Assembly: GCA_963921795.1 (NCBI GenBank) | Contig: OY997650.1 | Location: 14,035,660-14,099,659, forward strand | Direction: 5' to 3' | DNA from: Nannobrachium achirus | Lineage: Eukaryota; Chordata; Actinopteri; Myctophiformes; Myctophidae | Length of the DNA: 64,000 bases | Part shown: positions 47,047-59,511 of the stretch, piece after piece | How positions within the stretch are numbered: the first letter of the stretch is position 1 | Layout of the letters: the number at the start of each line of letters is the position of its first letter | The notes under the pieces: generated by a model | What the model was told of the DNA's origin: nothing | The model's database searches: none | Seen by the model: the letters and a program-made list of their open reading frames with translations, nothing else | Program-made: the position numbers and the translations under genes

Positions 47047-47508
47047 TATTACAGCATCAGCGGGGTGCTAATCGTTATATCCTTATTTGGGTTGGGGGAC
47101 GTGCGGTTCCCCCCCGGCGTCAGGAGAATATAATTCCTCTGTGCATTCCTTGTACATCTGCAGCCGGGTCTTGTCAAAAAGAAGAAGAATGTACTGTGAA
47201 GTGTTCTTCTGTACTGGACATAAATAACCTCTCACATAACAGTCATACAGTAAACAGACAGTAATGGTGGCATATACAGTTGAAACCATTTATAGTAGCT
47301 CTGTCCTTGGCGCACCGGGGTTCCTGCCCATTACCGTGATACAAATGGGGGTTTGAATCCTCCGCGGTGCATTTGGCTTGCCTGGAGGTCCCAACAAACA
47401 CAATCCATATTGGAAAGAAATCGGGCCCTCTAGTATACCATACTTCCTGTACAGGTGTTACCAATTATACTAATGAATGCTCTGTTTCCATTTAGTGTGA
47501 TAAATAGT
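47047..47508. other. unannotated
   Basis: GGGTTTGAATCC at 47349 resembles a B-box but no tRNA fold or SINE body could be traced. Confidence 0.35.
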
Positions 47509-47951
47509 ACAGTGGTTCTCAAACTTTTTAATTGCAAGGACCTCCTTAACTCTGAGAGTGTACAAATGGAACCACATGGACCCTCATTTATACTCTCTCA
47601 GTGAGGGTCCATGGATGGACCCCACTTTGCAGAATGGAACTGAGACTTCATTGGTATCATTTGGTAACATGAAGTAAGGAAGAGGCTCCCTTTCCTTCTG
47701 ATATGGCCTGCTGTTTTGATTGACAGATTGAATACTTTATTAACAAGATATTACAAGTACTGGAAGGGGGGGGGGCTTGTTTCCATCATAGTGCTCGCCT
47801 AAACCTAACCTGGTAAACCGGTAGCCGAAATCACATTTCATTAAATAAGTTGTGATTTCCGCCACCGGGGTGGTTTGACACTTACCCAGGCTCACCTAAG
47901 CCCTCCTTCCCTAGCAAACAAACAAGTAGGCGTCAGCAGCAGCGAGCAAGA
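47509..47951. repeat. hAT end and TTAACTCTGAGAG repeat
   Basis: CAGTGGTTCTCAAACTTTTT begins at 47511. It is followed by TTAACTCTGAGAGTGTAC and the inverted ACTCTCTCAGTGAGGGTCC. No far end seen. Confidence 0.5.
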
Positions 47952-47959
47952 GTCTAGAG

Positions 47960-48358
47960 CAGGGGTCTTTTTCAGGCCAAGGACGTTTTCAGGCCAAGGA
48001 CCCCTTAGCTGAAAGAGAGATGAAGCAGGCACCCCCACAACCTGTTCATATACTGTAGATCAGCAGTGTATTTTGGATTCATGTTAATGTGTGTTTTCAG
48101 ATATTTATCCACTTGAACGGTCAAGACTTAATAAACTTGACCTTTCACTGTACTTAGTCTGCTATTTGCCGGAAATAGCCGATCTACAAGCTCACAACGC
48201 ATCTGCTCTTTTGGCAAAGAATATAGACGCTAGGTTTCAAGTGGTTAATATAAGAAAGGGGGGAAAAACAAGTTCCCATCACACAAAGATTTGGAGGACC
48301 CCCTGTAGTAACTCTGAGGACCTCCTAGGGGTCCCGGACCCGCTGTTGAAGACCCCTG
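47960..48358. mobile_element. hAT MITE, CAGGGGTCTTCAA family, 8-bp TSD
   Basis: Starts CAGGGGTCTTTTTCAGG and ends GTTGAAGACCCCTG. Perfect duplication GTCTAGAG (47952-47959 and 48359-48366). Only the left hairpin arm remains (GCCGATCTACAAGCTCACAA at 48177). Confidence 0.92.
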
Positions 48359-48366
48359 GTCTAGAG

Positions 48367-49245
48367 AACAACTAAAATGGGAGAAAAATCTTCTTATGAA
48401 CAGGAAATGGGCTAAATTTGAATAAGGAAAACAATCCCTCTTTGCTCCTGAAGCGCATTAGTGAGCTCTAGGCGTTAACTCTCCCCACGCTTTGAACGTT
48501 AACGTTCGCCCCATTTTTTACAGAACCTCGATGCCAATACGGCGCTCGTTTGGTTCGTTCGTCTGATGACTGTAAGCTGATGAGGGGTCGCGCGCCCGTG
48601 TACTGTAAACACATTTTCCGCGGTGATGGTGTAAAAAGTCCATTATGCGTTAGATCAACGGAGAACAATTCACTTCCTTGTTGATTTCCTCTGGCTGTAA
48701 GGCTCTGTGGCCAGTGACTGGTCTTCTTCTTCTTCAACACATAACAGGCAAATTCACATTCATTCTCGCATGACGCCGCCCTCTGCTGCCTGGCAGACCA
48801 AAGTGCACTATTGCACAATAAAAAATAAAAAATAAAATAAAAATGTCTGTCTATCTACTATAACGTCGCAAAGGTAAGCCGCTTTTTGATGGCACCAGAC
48901 CCAATAAATAAATAAATAATCTGGCAGTAGGAGAGTTAAGAGTGAGCATTCAACAGTGGCTGCATCAGAGTGTACCCGCTCTGTCTCAGTGGGGTGTGGA
49001 TGGGATGGGAGGGAGTGTTGCATTGCAGCAGGTGCCTGGCTCTCTGTGCTACTTTTCCCTATAAGTAGCAACCTCCTATAGTGAGGGGAGTGGGGCTGTA
49101 TAGAGATGCAGAGAGGGCTGTAGATGGGAGAGGGATACTGTACACTGTACAGAGGAAAGAAATACTTCGTTAATTAATGTCAACGCTAAGAATACTATCA
49201 GTATTTTAACTGCTATCAAGGGTCACCATGTGTGTTGTCGCAAAC
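48367..49245. other. unannotated
   Basis: No supported gene. GCCGCCCTCTGCTGCCTGGC at 48775 resembles a CTCF-type motif. Confidence 0.4.
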
Positions 49246-49253
49246 ATTTTATC

Positions 49254-49667
49254 TAGGGCTGTCACGATTATGACATTTTACATGGCGATCAATTGTCACT
49301 CAAATAATTGCGATTAACGATTTAATTGTGTTTTTGTCGTTGACAATTACATTTCTGTTTGGCTTTTAGGCTTTGAAGTTGCACATGGCAATTATGACAT
49401 AACTTAAATATACAAAGAAATTACTGACATATTTGACAACTTTATACTTGAAAAAGAACATCGATAGTGGAAATAGCCGATCTACAAGCTCACAACACGT
49501 CGCATCGCGACGCGTTGTGAGCTTGTAGATCTGCTATTTCCACTACTTTTTGAAAGTGTTTGAAACTATTAACATTTCTCAACATGGAAACGATTATGCA
49601 AAATAATTGCGATTACCTCAAATAATTGCGATTAAACGATTATTATGTAATAATTGTGACAGCCCTA
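49254..49667. mobile_element. hAT MITE, TAGGGCTGTCACGATT family, 8-bp TSD
   Basis: Ends TAGGGCTGTCACGATTATGA and ATAATTGTGACAGCCCTA. Perfect duplication ATTTTATC (49246-49253 and 49668-49675). The longest hairpin in the window (49465-49545) sits at its centre. Confidence 0.95.
49465..49545. repeat. hairpin core copy, 39-nt arms
   Basis: The palindrome extends outward from the usual core to TAGTGGAAATAGC / GCTATTTCCACTA. The inner stem is CACAACACGTCGC / GCGACGCGTTGTG around loop ATC. Only two mismatches. Confidence 0.95.
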
Positions 49668-49675
49668 ATTTTATC

Positions 49676-50403
49676 CATCCATTTCATCGACCGTGTTTAA
49701 ATGCAATCTGACAGTGTTGAGGCTGTTGAGACTGAAACGTGTTTAATCCTCTGTGGTATTTTAACGCAGAAGAGTGTAGGGTCCATTTGGTTCCATTTGT
49801 ATAGTCTCCGAGTGAAATAAACTCAGAGGATTTGTCTGTGTGTGAATGCTTGAAGCAATGGGATTCCTCTGACTGTTCTGACTGACATTTAATCAACTCT
49901 GACTGACAGGCACACACAGGCTCTGCTGAAACTTTTGGGAGACAGAGCCTGTACCTCTGCACTCACTCTAACTAGGCTAAACAAACTCTTAAAAAGTGTT
50001 TACCTACACGGTACGCTGTGTGTTACCCTGTTGTCGTGACGTTGGCATGGGCCGGCGCCAACATTCCTTGGCATCAGCAGTGGGTTCCTCAGACGAGGCA
50101 GTGAAATAGATGAGATGGTGTTTTAGCCACCTGCATTTCCTCAAGGACGGAGATAAGATACTTTTCTTCTTCTAACAGCCAGAAAAATACCACTTTATTA
50201 ACACAAATGGAACAAAACTTACTTCAGGGTCGTGCACCTGTAGAAACCTTTTGTTTTTGCCCCAGATTATCTGGGCAAAAATGTTTTTGTTTCTGGTTCA
50301 CAAATTATTGATCAAGGAAATCTGTTTATTTGGCACAACATACCTCCTTGGTTGAAAAAGCTCTTTTATGTTTTCTTCAAGGCTTCAAAAACGTAGAAGA
50401 CCA
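49676..50403. other. unannotated LINE flank
   Basis: An inverted TTAACGCAGAAGAGTGTAGG repeat piece lies at 49757-49830. The last 100 bases are the target DNA of the L1 and continue after 57396. Confidence 0.45.
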
Positions 50404-50419
50404 CAACTTTTCTCTCTTC
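50404..50419. repeat. left L1 target-site duplication
   Basis: CAACTTTTCTCTCTTC, identical to 57381-57396. It is followed directly by the element's poly-A tail, seen here as T12. Confidence 0.97.
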
Positions 50420-50443
50420 TTTTTTTTTTTTATGATTAGTATT

Positions 50444-50449
50444 TTTATT
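50444..50449 (-). terminator. L1 polyadenylation signal
   Basis: AATAAA on the minus strand, shortly upstream of the A12 tail at 50431-50420. Confidence 0.75.
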
Positions 50450-50656
50450 CACTTTTTCAGGTTTTTTACACAAAACATACAAATACAAACACAGTACATG
50501 AAAATGATAATAAAAATAACAACAGACAACAACAAGAAATTAAAACAATAATACACGTTTCAAGCACACAGAGGTAGTTGGAGTACCACAGCTAAACCAA
50601 CACGTTAATGAAATTGTATACCAGTAGGTATGTCTCGCCCACAAGCGTAGAACGCT

Positions 50657-53600
50657 TCAGAGTCCCGAAATATGAAGATGGTAGTGACCCCATTTCAGTT
50701 CGTAAAAGTCCATCCTGTCATGTAGTCTATACGACAGTCTCTCGTATGAGGATAGTTGGCCTACTGCATTGACCCAATGAGACAATGCTGGAAGAGATGA
50801 AGCTTTCCAGTCCTTGATCAGCAGCCTCCTTCCTGCCATTAAGACAGTTTGTATCCATTCTGCTAAAGGGGGGGCAATGTTTTTCATAATCTTGGGGTCT
50901 CCCAGTATAAACAAACTAGAGGTGAATGAGATCGTAACTCCTGTTATTTCCCTAATTTTCTCACGTATAGCCTGCCAGTAGGCCTGAGCCTGCGGGCAGG
51001 ACCAGAGCATATGTACTAGAGTTCCATCCTTATCCTGACACCTCCAGCACTCGGAATTCTCCGTGAGACCCACCCTGTGCAGTCTAGATGGAGTCCAGTA
51101 TATCCTATTAATGATTTTGAATTGGATCAGTCTTGTACGCAATTCCCTTGACATTTTTCTACAGTTCTCAAGAATTTTGACCCAGTCTCTATCAGTAATG
51201 GTCATTTCCAGATCCCTTTCCCATGGTATCTTAGCCGCTAACATATTTGAGTCAGAGACTTCCAGTAACATGACATAATATATAGAGGCCTCGTGACCCA
51301 ACCCAAATATTTTTAGTATCGTTTCTACAGTGACAATTTTGGTGGGGGGTGAAGATATCGATCCAAATGTTTTCCTCAGAAGGTCTCTCAACTGGAAGTA
51401 CCGCCACAAATGATTACGCGGTAGATCAAATTCTCTTCTCAGGTCCTCGAATGATTTTAAGATGGAGTCCTGGTATAAATCCCCCAGGGTTAAAATACCC
51501 TTTTGATGCCAAGATTCCCAATAAATGGGCTCCTTGTCTATGCGTAATTTGGGATTAAGCCAAATTCCGGCTGACCAATGGAGATAGGGATCAAACTTAA
51601 ACATTCTAGCTACTTTCTTCCATACCCAATCAATATGTGAAACAACAGGATGTGATCTACTCACTGTATCCAGTTTGGTTGACAGAGAATTAATGGGTTT
51701 AAGAGGTGAACAAAGTGCTTCCTCAAGACTGAACCACGGTGGAGCCCTTTCTGGTGGGAGGGACCATTGTACCATATGTCTCATGGTGAATGCATAGTGG
51801 TACAGGAGAAGGTTGGGGACACCAAGCCCTCCCCTGTCCACCGGTCTCTGCAATTTCTGCAATCTCATTCTAGGACGTTTACCATTCCATAAGAACTTAT
51901 TGCAAATTTGGTCAAATTGTTTAAAATAATGTAATGGGATTTTAACAGGTAGTACCTGCAATAGGTAGTTCAATCTTGGAGCACAGTTCATCTTTATTAC
52001 ATTAGCCTTTCCCCACATAGACAGAAACAAAGAAGACCACCGCTCAACATCAGTCCGTATTTTGTCCAGAAGAGGTTCAATGTTAATCTTGACCAGGTCC
52101 TCTAATTTGGGTGGAAAAGTTATTCCCAAGTACTTTAGACCCTTCTGGGGCCACTTGAAAGAGCCTGATTGAAATAAAGTCTTAGGACAATAAGGGGTGA
52201 GAGGAAGGGCTTCTGACTTCGACCAGTTAACTTTGTAGCCTGACATGGATGAGAACTTTCCTATAATATCAAGTAGAGATGGGAGAGATCGCTCTGGTTC
52301 CGAAACAAATAGAAGTATATCGTCGGCATATAACATCAGCTTATGAGTCGAGTTAGCTTTTGTAATGCCAGGGAATCCCTGTTCCTTGCGGATCGCGGCT
52401 GCTAGAGGCTCTAGGGCGATAGCGAAGAGTAAGGGTGATGCTGGATCCCCCTGTCTAGTACCTCTACCCAGCTGGAATGGTGAGGATATAATGCCATTAG
52501 TTAAGACCGATGCTGTGGGATGGGTGTAAATAAGTTTTACCCACTTAATAAATGTTTCACTGAAGCCAAAGCATTCCAGGGTAGAGAACAGGTACTGCCA
52601 CTCTACCCTATCAAAAGCTTTTTCCGCGTCTAAAGAAATGGCCGCCAAGGGGGCGGAGTCATCTTGAACAGCCCACATAATGTCAATAAATCGTCTAATA
52701 TTATCCGTCGATGACCGGGAACGTATAAACCCCACCTGATCCGGGTGTATCAGTGATGTAATGACTCTGTCCAGACGGTTGGCTAATATTTTTGAAAATA
52801 TTTTACTATCACATGAAGTCAGACTGATTGGTCTATAGTTTTTGCAGTCTAGAGGATCCCGGCCTTCCTTAGGGATTAATGTAATGACCGCTTCCGTTAG
52901 GGAGGGAGGTAGATAACCCACTTCTAGTGCCTCATTATAAGTACTCAGAAGTAGCGGTGCCAACTCTTCCGCATAGGCCTTAAAAAACTCAGATGTGAAG
53001 CCGTCCATTCCAGGGGCTTTACTTGTTGGTAAAAGTTTTATAACGTCTATAATTTCCCCCACCGTGATAGGTGCGTCGAGGCGGGTAACCTGTCCCTCTG
53101 AGAGAGTTGGTAAATCAAGGTTGGATAAGAAAGAGAGCGTTTCTCCCCCGTCAATGTCCGTCTCTGATGTGTAGAGGTTTTTATAGAAGTCTCTGAACTC
53201 TAAGTTTATTTTCCTGGGGTCAGATACAAGTTGTCCGTCACCATTTCTAATAGCAGGAATCGCACTCATCGCCTCCCTTTGTTTTATGTACCTAGCCAAC
53301 ATTCTCCCCGCTTTATCCCCTTCTTCAAAATATTTTTGTCTAGCACGAAAGAGAGAGAATTCCACTTTCTGGGTTATGATTACATTAAAATCATATTTAA
53401 GTTTAGTCAGGTTCATTAAGTTTTCCGAGGACATATCATTCTTGAACTGTGTTTCAGCTATTCCTATTTTATGTTCCAACTCACGAAGTCTCGCAGCGTT
53501 TTCTTTTTTCTTAAATGATGCGTGTTGGATTATATGTCCTCTCAGAAAAGCTTTTAGTGCTTCCCACGCGATTCCAGCTGAAGGGGCTGAGGGTAGGTTA

Positions 53601-54502
53601 GTTTCAATGTACAGGTTGATTTGTGATCTGAGTGACTCTTTGAAAGTTTCATCCATTAACAGGTTAGAATTAAATCTCCATCTAGTTGATCTCTCCGGTT
53701 TTTGAAATGATGACATATTTAGATAAATTGGGCTATGGTCCGAGATAATTATGCTACCGATATCTGCTGAGACAATTGAAGATACTAAAGACTGTGAAAT
53801 CAGAAAGTAGTCAATCCTACTGAATGAACCATGGGGAGTGCTATAGAAAGTGTAGTCCCTTGTGGTTGGATTCATTATACGCCATATGTCAGTCAGTCCT
53901 AATTCCCTCCTCACATCATTCAAAGCAGTCTGAGCCCTGGACACGCGGACCAATGATGAGCTGCGGTCAAGAACATTATCCAATACTTCATTCAAATCTG
54001 AACCAAGAATAATTGGATAATCACCCATTTCACTCAGCATCCTCTCAAGGACACCGAAGAATGAGGGATCATCCACATTTGGAGCATACACATTGGCCAG
54101 GATTACTTCAGAACCCTGAATCTGACATTGCATTAAAATAATTCTCCCATCCTCATCCCTGTTTTCCTTCACACATTTAAACTGTAAGTGTTTACTGATC
54201 AAGGTCACCACCCCTCTACTCCGGCTATTTCCCCATGCTGCCCCGACAAACCCCACCCAGTCCCTACAAAGCTTCTTAGTTTCTATAGGTAACAGGTGGG
54301 TCTCCTGCATGAAAACAATGTCACATTTTTTGGATTTAATAAAGGTTAAAACCTTCTTCCTTTTAACGACATCATTGAGACCCTTAACGTTCCAGCTCAT
54401 GAGCTTCAGCCCACTTGAAGTGCCGACCAACATAATGTCAACCAGCGAGTACTGAGGTTCAACTGCAGCCCCCCACCCCTGTGCTTGCTTAAGTAGTAAC
54501 AA
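50657..54502 (-). CDS. L1 ORF2 protein: endonuclease and reverse transcriptase
   Basis: A 1,281-residue frame, close to the usual L1 ORF2p length. An APE-type endonuclease occupies about residues 32-262. Visible active-site positions are N38 (SWNVKGLN), E67 (QETHL), Y139 (NVYAPN), D169 and N171 (GSDLN), D231 (RIDYF) and H256 (SDHSP). The reverse transcriptase follows, with KNYRPISL (554-561), a first catalytic D625 in SLDAEKAFD, RQGDPASP (683-690) and YADD at 725-728. A CX2CX8HX4C motif (C1152, C1155, H1164, C1169) closes the protein. The enzyme would nick genomic DNA and prime cDNA synthesis on its own mRNA (target-primed reverse transcription). No frameshift or stop is seen. The first 23 residues are not domain-like; M24 (54433) just before the endonuclease may be the real start. 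Confidence 0.95.
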   Translation of the reverse strand: MLLLKQAQGWGAAVEPQYSLVDIMLVGTSSGLKLMSWNVKGLNDVVKRKKVLTFIKSKKCDIVFMQETHLLPIETKKLCRDWVGFVGAAWGNSRSRGVVTLISKHLQFKCVKENRDEDGRIILMQCQIQGSEVILANVYAPNVDDPSFFGVLERMLSEMGDYPIILGSDLNEVLDNVLDRSSSLVRVSRAQTALNDVRRELGLTDIWRIMNPTTRDYTFYSTPHGSFSRIDYFLISQSLVSSIVSADIGSIIISDHSPIYLNMSSFQKPERSTRWRFNSNLLMDETFKESLRSQINLYIETNLPSAPSAGIAWEALKAFLRGHIIQHASFKKKENAARLRELEHKIGIAETQFKNDMSSENLMNLTKLKYDFNVIITQKVEFSLFRARQKYFEEGDKAGRMLARYIKQREAMSAIPAIRNGDGQLVSDPRKINLEFRDFYKNLYTSETDIDGGETLSFLSNLDLPTLSEGQVTRLDAPITVGEIIDVIKLLPTSKAPGMDGFTSEFFKAYAEELAPLLLSTYNEALEVGYLPPSLTEAVITLIPKEGRDPLDCKNYRPISLTSCDSKIFSKILANRLDRVITSLIHPDQVGFIRSRSSTDNIRRFIDIMWAVQDDSAPLAAISLDAEKAFDRVEWQYLFSTLECFGFSETFIKWVKLIYTHPTASVLTNGIISSPFQLGRGTRQGDPASPLLFAIALEPLAAAIRKEQGFPGITKANSTHKLMLYADDILLFVSEPERSLPSLLDIIGKFSSMSGYKVNWSKSEALPLTPYCPKTLFQSGSFKWPQKGLKYLGITFPPKLEDLVKINIEPLLDKIRTDVERWSSLFLSMWGKANVIKMNCAPRLNYLLQVLPVKIPLHYFKQFDQICNKFLWNGKRPRMRLQKLQRPVDRGGLGVPNLLLYHYAFTMRHMVQWSLPPERAPPWFSLEEALCSPLKPINSLSTKLDTVSRSHPVVSHIDWVWKKVARMFKFDPYLHWSAGIWLNPKLRIDKEPIYWESWHQKGILTLGDLYQDSILKSFEDLRREFDLPRNHLWRYFQLRDLLRKTFGSISSPPTKIVTVETILKIFGLGHEASIYYVMLLEVSDSNMLAAKIPWERDLEMTITDRDWVKILENCRKMSRELRTRLIQFKIINRIYWTPSRLHRVGLTENSECWRCQDKDGTLVHMLWSCPQAQAYWQAIREKIREITGVTISFTSSLFILGDPKIMKNIAPPLAEWIQTVLMAGRRLLIKDWKASSLPALSHWVNAVGQLSSYERLSYRLHDRMDFYELKWGHYHLHISGL

Positions 54503-56266
<1,764 letters not shown>

Positions 56267-57238
56267 TCACCCCATGGATCGAACAAACTCCATGGCCCTT
56301 GTAGAATCTTCAAAGCGACGTCTCCCCTGCGGCGTTCGAATGACCATGACTGCAGGGTATTCCAGGGAGAAGCGTACACCTCGGTCATGGAGAGCCTTCT
56401 TGCAATCTCTGAACTTCAAACGCTTCTGCAAGACTAGTTTGGAGTAGTCGGCAAACACCATTATGCGCTGGTCATTCCAGGTGACGTTGCCCATCTTGCG
56501 TGCTGTGTCGGCGACCCGGTTGCGGTCTTGGAACCGTAGAAACCTGGCGATGATGGTCCTCCCAGCTGATGGCTGTTCTTCTCCTCCGTCGTCCCGCGGC
56601 GCGCCGTTGCGCAATGGTCCCGTCCTGTGTGCTCGCTGGAATTCTAGGCCATGAGGGAATTCTATGTTCAACAGCGTCGGTAACGTGTCACACAGGAATT
56701 TGATGACGTCACCCTGCTCGCAATGAGGTGGAAATCCAACAAATCTCAGGTTTAAACGCCTTTCTCTATTTTCTACGTCATCCAGTTTCAGTCGAAGAGC
56801 CTCTATTTCGGCCGAAGGAGCCCCTGGTTCAGTCGCACGTATGTCGTCAATTGTTTCCTCCAAGGTAACCACCCGTCTCTCCACCTCTGTTATGCGGCTA
56901 GCAATGTCTGCTAGCTTGCTATCAGTAGCCTTTGTCGTCACACTAATAGCCTCCAGCTTTGCATCGTGGGCCTCAGATTTTGCCAAAATAAGTGCCGTGA
57001 GCTTATCGAATTGCCGGGCGATATCCCCAGGCATCCCACCGCCGCCGGAGGCCGTCCTTCCGTCGTCGTGTGGAGGGGATGGTGGATGTAGGTATACCCT
57101 CTGTGTCTGTGGGCCCTCCTGTGTTAGCTCGTCGCTGTTAGCCACACTGCTAGGAGGGACGTCAGTGCCTCGTGAGCCGGTTGACTGTGTAGAACTTGTT
57201 TTAGCAGCATATGTGCATTTTCTGGTCTCGTGAGGCAT
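56267..57238 (-). CDS. L1 ORF1 RNA-binding protein
   Basis: 323 residues, close to mammalian ORF1p length. A Ser/Thr/Pro-rich, probably disordered N-terminus covers residues 1-70. A coiled coil with heptad pattern covers about 72-157 (KLEAISVTTKATDSKLADIA and onwards). An RRM follows at about 161-258, with LNLRFVGF (162-169) as the RNP-like strand and the family hallmark QRAHRTG (201-207). A basic C-terminal domain (259-323) holds FADYSKLVLQKR. In known L1s this protein trimerises through the coiled coil, coats the element RNA and acts as a nucleic-acid chaperone in the RNP. The ATG at 57238 is the only reasonable start, 142 nt from the element's 5' end. No disruption seen. Confidence 0.94.
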   Translation of the reverse strand: MPHETRKCTYAAKTSSTQSTGSRGTDVPPSSVANSDELTQEGPQTQRVYLHPPSPPHDDGRTASGGGGMPGDIARQFDKLTALILAKSEAHDAKLEAISVTTKATDSKLADIASRITEVERRVVTLEETIDDIRATEPGAPSAEIEALRLKLDDVENRERRLNLRFVGFPPHCEQGDVIKFLCDTLPTLLNIEFPHGLEFQRAHRTGPLRNGAPRDDGGEEQPSAGRTIIARFLRFQDRNRVADTARKMGNVTWNDQRIMVFADYSKLVLQKRLKFRDCKKALHDRGVRFSLEYPAVMVIRTPQGRRRFEDSTRAMEFVRSMG

Positions 57239-57348
57239 CGTATCACTCTACTGTCGAGTTATGTTAGTCGGTTCAAAAAATATTAGTCCTTTACTATTAA
57301 AATTAAGCGGAATATGGTAAGATGTGGACGCAGCTCCGTTCTTACGCA

Positions 57349-57376
57349 GCCATCTTGGTCGAGCGCGTCACGTGAC
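57349..57376 (-). promoter_or_regulatory. L1 5'-end promoter motifs (YY1-type site, CACGTG palindrome)
   Basis: Within the first 32 nt of the element the sense strand has GTCACGTGAC (57376-57367), a perfect 10-bp palindrome with an E-box, and CCAAGATGGC (57358-57349), a YY1 consensus. Human L1 has a YY1 site at almost the same distance from its start, where it fixes the transcription start. The ATG inside the site opens a three-codon frame (Met-Ala-Ala-stop). Confidence 0.65.
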
Positions 57377-57380
57377 TCCC

Positions 57381-57396
57381 CAACTTTTCTCTCTTC
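57381..57396. repeat. right L1 target-site duplication
   Basis: CAACTTTTCTCTCTTC, identical to 50404-50419. The inferred nick on the + strand is CTTC/ATAA, a pyrimidine-rich site. Confidence 0.97.
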
Positions 57397-57705
57397 ATAA
57401 ACAATCAGGAGGTCAATAAAACTAGTCTGGGATCCCTTCACTTTTCGGGGTTTGATCCGGTCGGGAGCGGAAACCACTTACTACGTCATGTTGTAGTCCT
57501 AGACGGACTACACTTTGGCTGGAACTATCAAACCGGAAACAGTTTAGCCCAAAATAATTCCCCTGCGCATAACATACTTTTAGGGCTAGCCTAATAAACC
57601 CCTTAGATAGTAATTTTGCTTTTGGAAAATGTGTTTGGTACTGTATTATGCATCTTTTAGTCCAACTCATAGCAACTGGCAAGAATACACTAGGCTGCTC
57701 GAGCA
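57397..57705. other. unannotated
   Basis: Continuation of the L1 target locus; no feature seen. Confidence 0.4.
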
Positions 57706-58123
57706 TTTACTCATTGACTGCCAAGGCCCGAGTTTCCCGAGTTATTACAGTAGTCCCAGGCTCTTCTTTTTTTTTCAATTTTTTTTTTTATAAAAAAAAT
57801 TCTAAAAATGCCTCAAATGTATTAGGCATGATCGCAATTGTGAAATTGCATGTGTAGCCCCATAACAAACAAACACATCTTTCAAAATGTCAAAAATGGC
57901 TGTTTTGTCTGACTTTGAAGGCTTGTAACTCATGAATGCCTGAACGGATTTCCAAGCGGATTTTTTTGTTTGAAAGCTGTTAAAAAGTACTACACATATG
58001 ATGCATATATGGTGCATGGGCGTGCACGATCCGTGCACTAAAAATTGATCCGTGCACTAGAAATCTAGGATAGTGGCAGTCTGGTACTTGGGGGCCATCT
58101 TGAAATGGCATTCAATGAGTTAA
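57706..58123. mobile_element. TTAA-type MITE, CTCATTGACTGCC ends
   Basis: Left end TTTACTCATTGACTGCC (one base lost from TTAA), right end GGCATTCAATGAGTTAA. The interior shares CTGAACGGATTTCCAAGCGG and TTTGTTTGAAAGCTGT with 17122-18224. Confidence 0.75.
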
Positions 58124-58702
58124 TAGGGATTGAGGGAACAAACGGGGGGAACCAAAACAAAGCAACACCGCTTCTTCTGCTTGTGGATCAAACGGCCCGT
58201 TGTAAACGAATACCAGGCTTTCCCCCGAGAAAGCCTGGTGACGCGAGGTTACAATAAAACAATTTCACATGGCAAAAAAACACATTTAGGCTCTTAATTT
58301 GTTCACTATATATATTGTACACACAGTCACACACTATACTGTATTGTCCAAGCCATCACATGGCTGCTGTTACATCAATCTATAATTATTGATACTGCAG
58401 ATTGTTTTTAGAGTCCTTGAGATGTCGGATGAACTCATTTCACCCCGTTCTTCCCTTTCCGCTGTCTGTATGACCAGAGCTCTCCTGGCTTGCTCGCCAA
58501 AAAAATGTTTTTTTTTTTTTTTTTTTGCTAGTCTATGATAAAAGCTGGCCCTGGCACTCATCCCAGGAAGTTGGGAACTAAGGGCATCTAACTTCTGCTC
58601 TAGTCTGTGTCTCAGAACTCGGTAACGTCGGGTGGAAACCTCTTATCTCCTATCTCCTTGTGTTGACTTTTTGTGTTTTTTATGTAAATGAACGCCCTAC
58701 TT
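58124..58702. other. unannotated
   Basis: A perfect inverted repeat CCAGGCTTTC-CCCCGA-GAAAGCCTGG lies at about 58211-58236, T-run 58508-58526, and a TGTCGGG remnant near 58628. Confidence 0.45.
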
Positions 58703-58703
58703 C

Positions 58704-59069
58704 AGTGGTTTTCAACCTTTTTCATATCAAGGTCCATTATTTATTCGGCATTTTAGCCACGGACCACCATATGAAGAGATTTAGCCTCTCAGACCCAATA
58801 TTTTGTCCACAATTCCATGGTGTATTGATGTGGTGCAAAGGTTGATCAAAATGACAATTCTTCTACATTCTCTAATTGTGTAGAGAAAAATTATTTTATA
58901 CTTTAGCTGAAAAATAGCTTTTATAAAAGCTCACAGCGCGGCATCGAGTGCCGCGCTGCGAGCTTGTATATCTGCTATTTTTCAATAGCTAAAGTATAAA
59001 ATAATTAAGGCCCCTCCACCTTGGGCCCCAGAAACTCAGTCCCACTTTCCCCCCCTTTTGACGCCCCTG
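58704..59069. mobile_element. chimeric hAT fragment
   Basis: The left side is a CAGTGGTTTTCAACCTTTTT end. The right side is the CAGGGGCGTC-family end (TTTTGACGCCCCTG). Flanking octamers differ (CCCTACTT, AATGGTGT). A hairpin at 58927-58965 has the inner stem CAGCGCGGCAT / GTGCCGCGCTG but a destroyed outer left arm. Confidence 0.7.
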
Positions 59070-59480
59070 AATGGTGTCAACGATAGGCTGGTCTCCATTG
59101 TTAGGAGAATCTGAGACAGGCGGTGACAGTGTTGAGCTACTGTCTCCTGAACCCAGTTGCGTCAGCCATGAAGTGACAGTGACAAAACGCACGTGCATTA
59201 AAGCACACACCTGCGTGCAGGGGATTTCTTTTAGCACCGCACAGTCAGTACAGTACGCGTCACACACAGCAGCTGGAGAAAGAAGTTACAGTACTGTAGC
59301 TAGCTAGGTTATACTGTATGTATTTGTAAATACTGACTCATCGCCTTTTCATATCAGGTGTGATGTGAAGATCTGGATCTGGGTGTTCTCAAACTATTTG
59401 AGCACCCCCAAAATTGATACGTGTTTGGCCGCTGCAGACCAAGCTTTTTGTGCCAGGGACCCCCTCCATGTGAGACAGAT
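59070..59480. other. unannotated, hAT-like segment
   Basis: GTTCTCAAACTATTTGAGCA and GCCAGGGACCCCC near 59385-59465 recall CAGTGGTTCTCAAAC elements; no ends found. Confidence 0.4.
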
Positions 59481-59511
59481 GGAAGCACAGTGCATTTGAC
59501 ATACCGTAGAG

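Noticed and set aside
47300..47390. tRNA or SINE head with GGGTTTGAATCC
   Set aside because: No A-box at the right distance, no stem pairing and no recognised SINE body.
53286..53705. Antisense frames within L1 ORF2 (also 51063-51558, 53231-53419, 53824-54012, 56841-57233)
   Set aside because: Shadows of the ORF1/ORF2 coding strand without independent signals.
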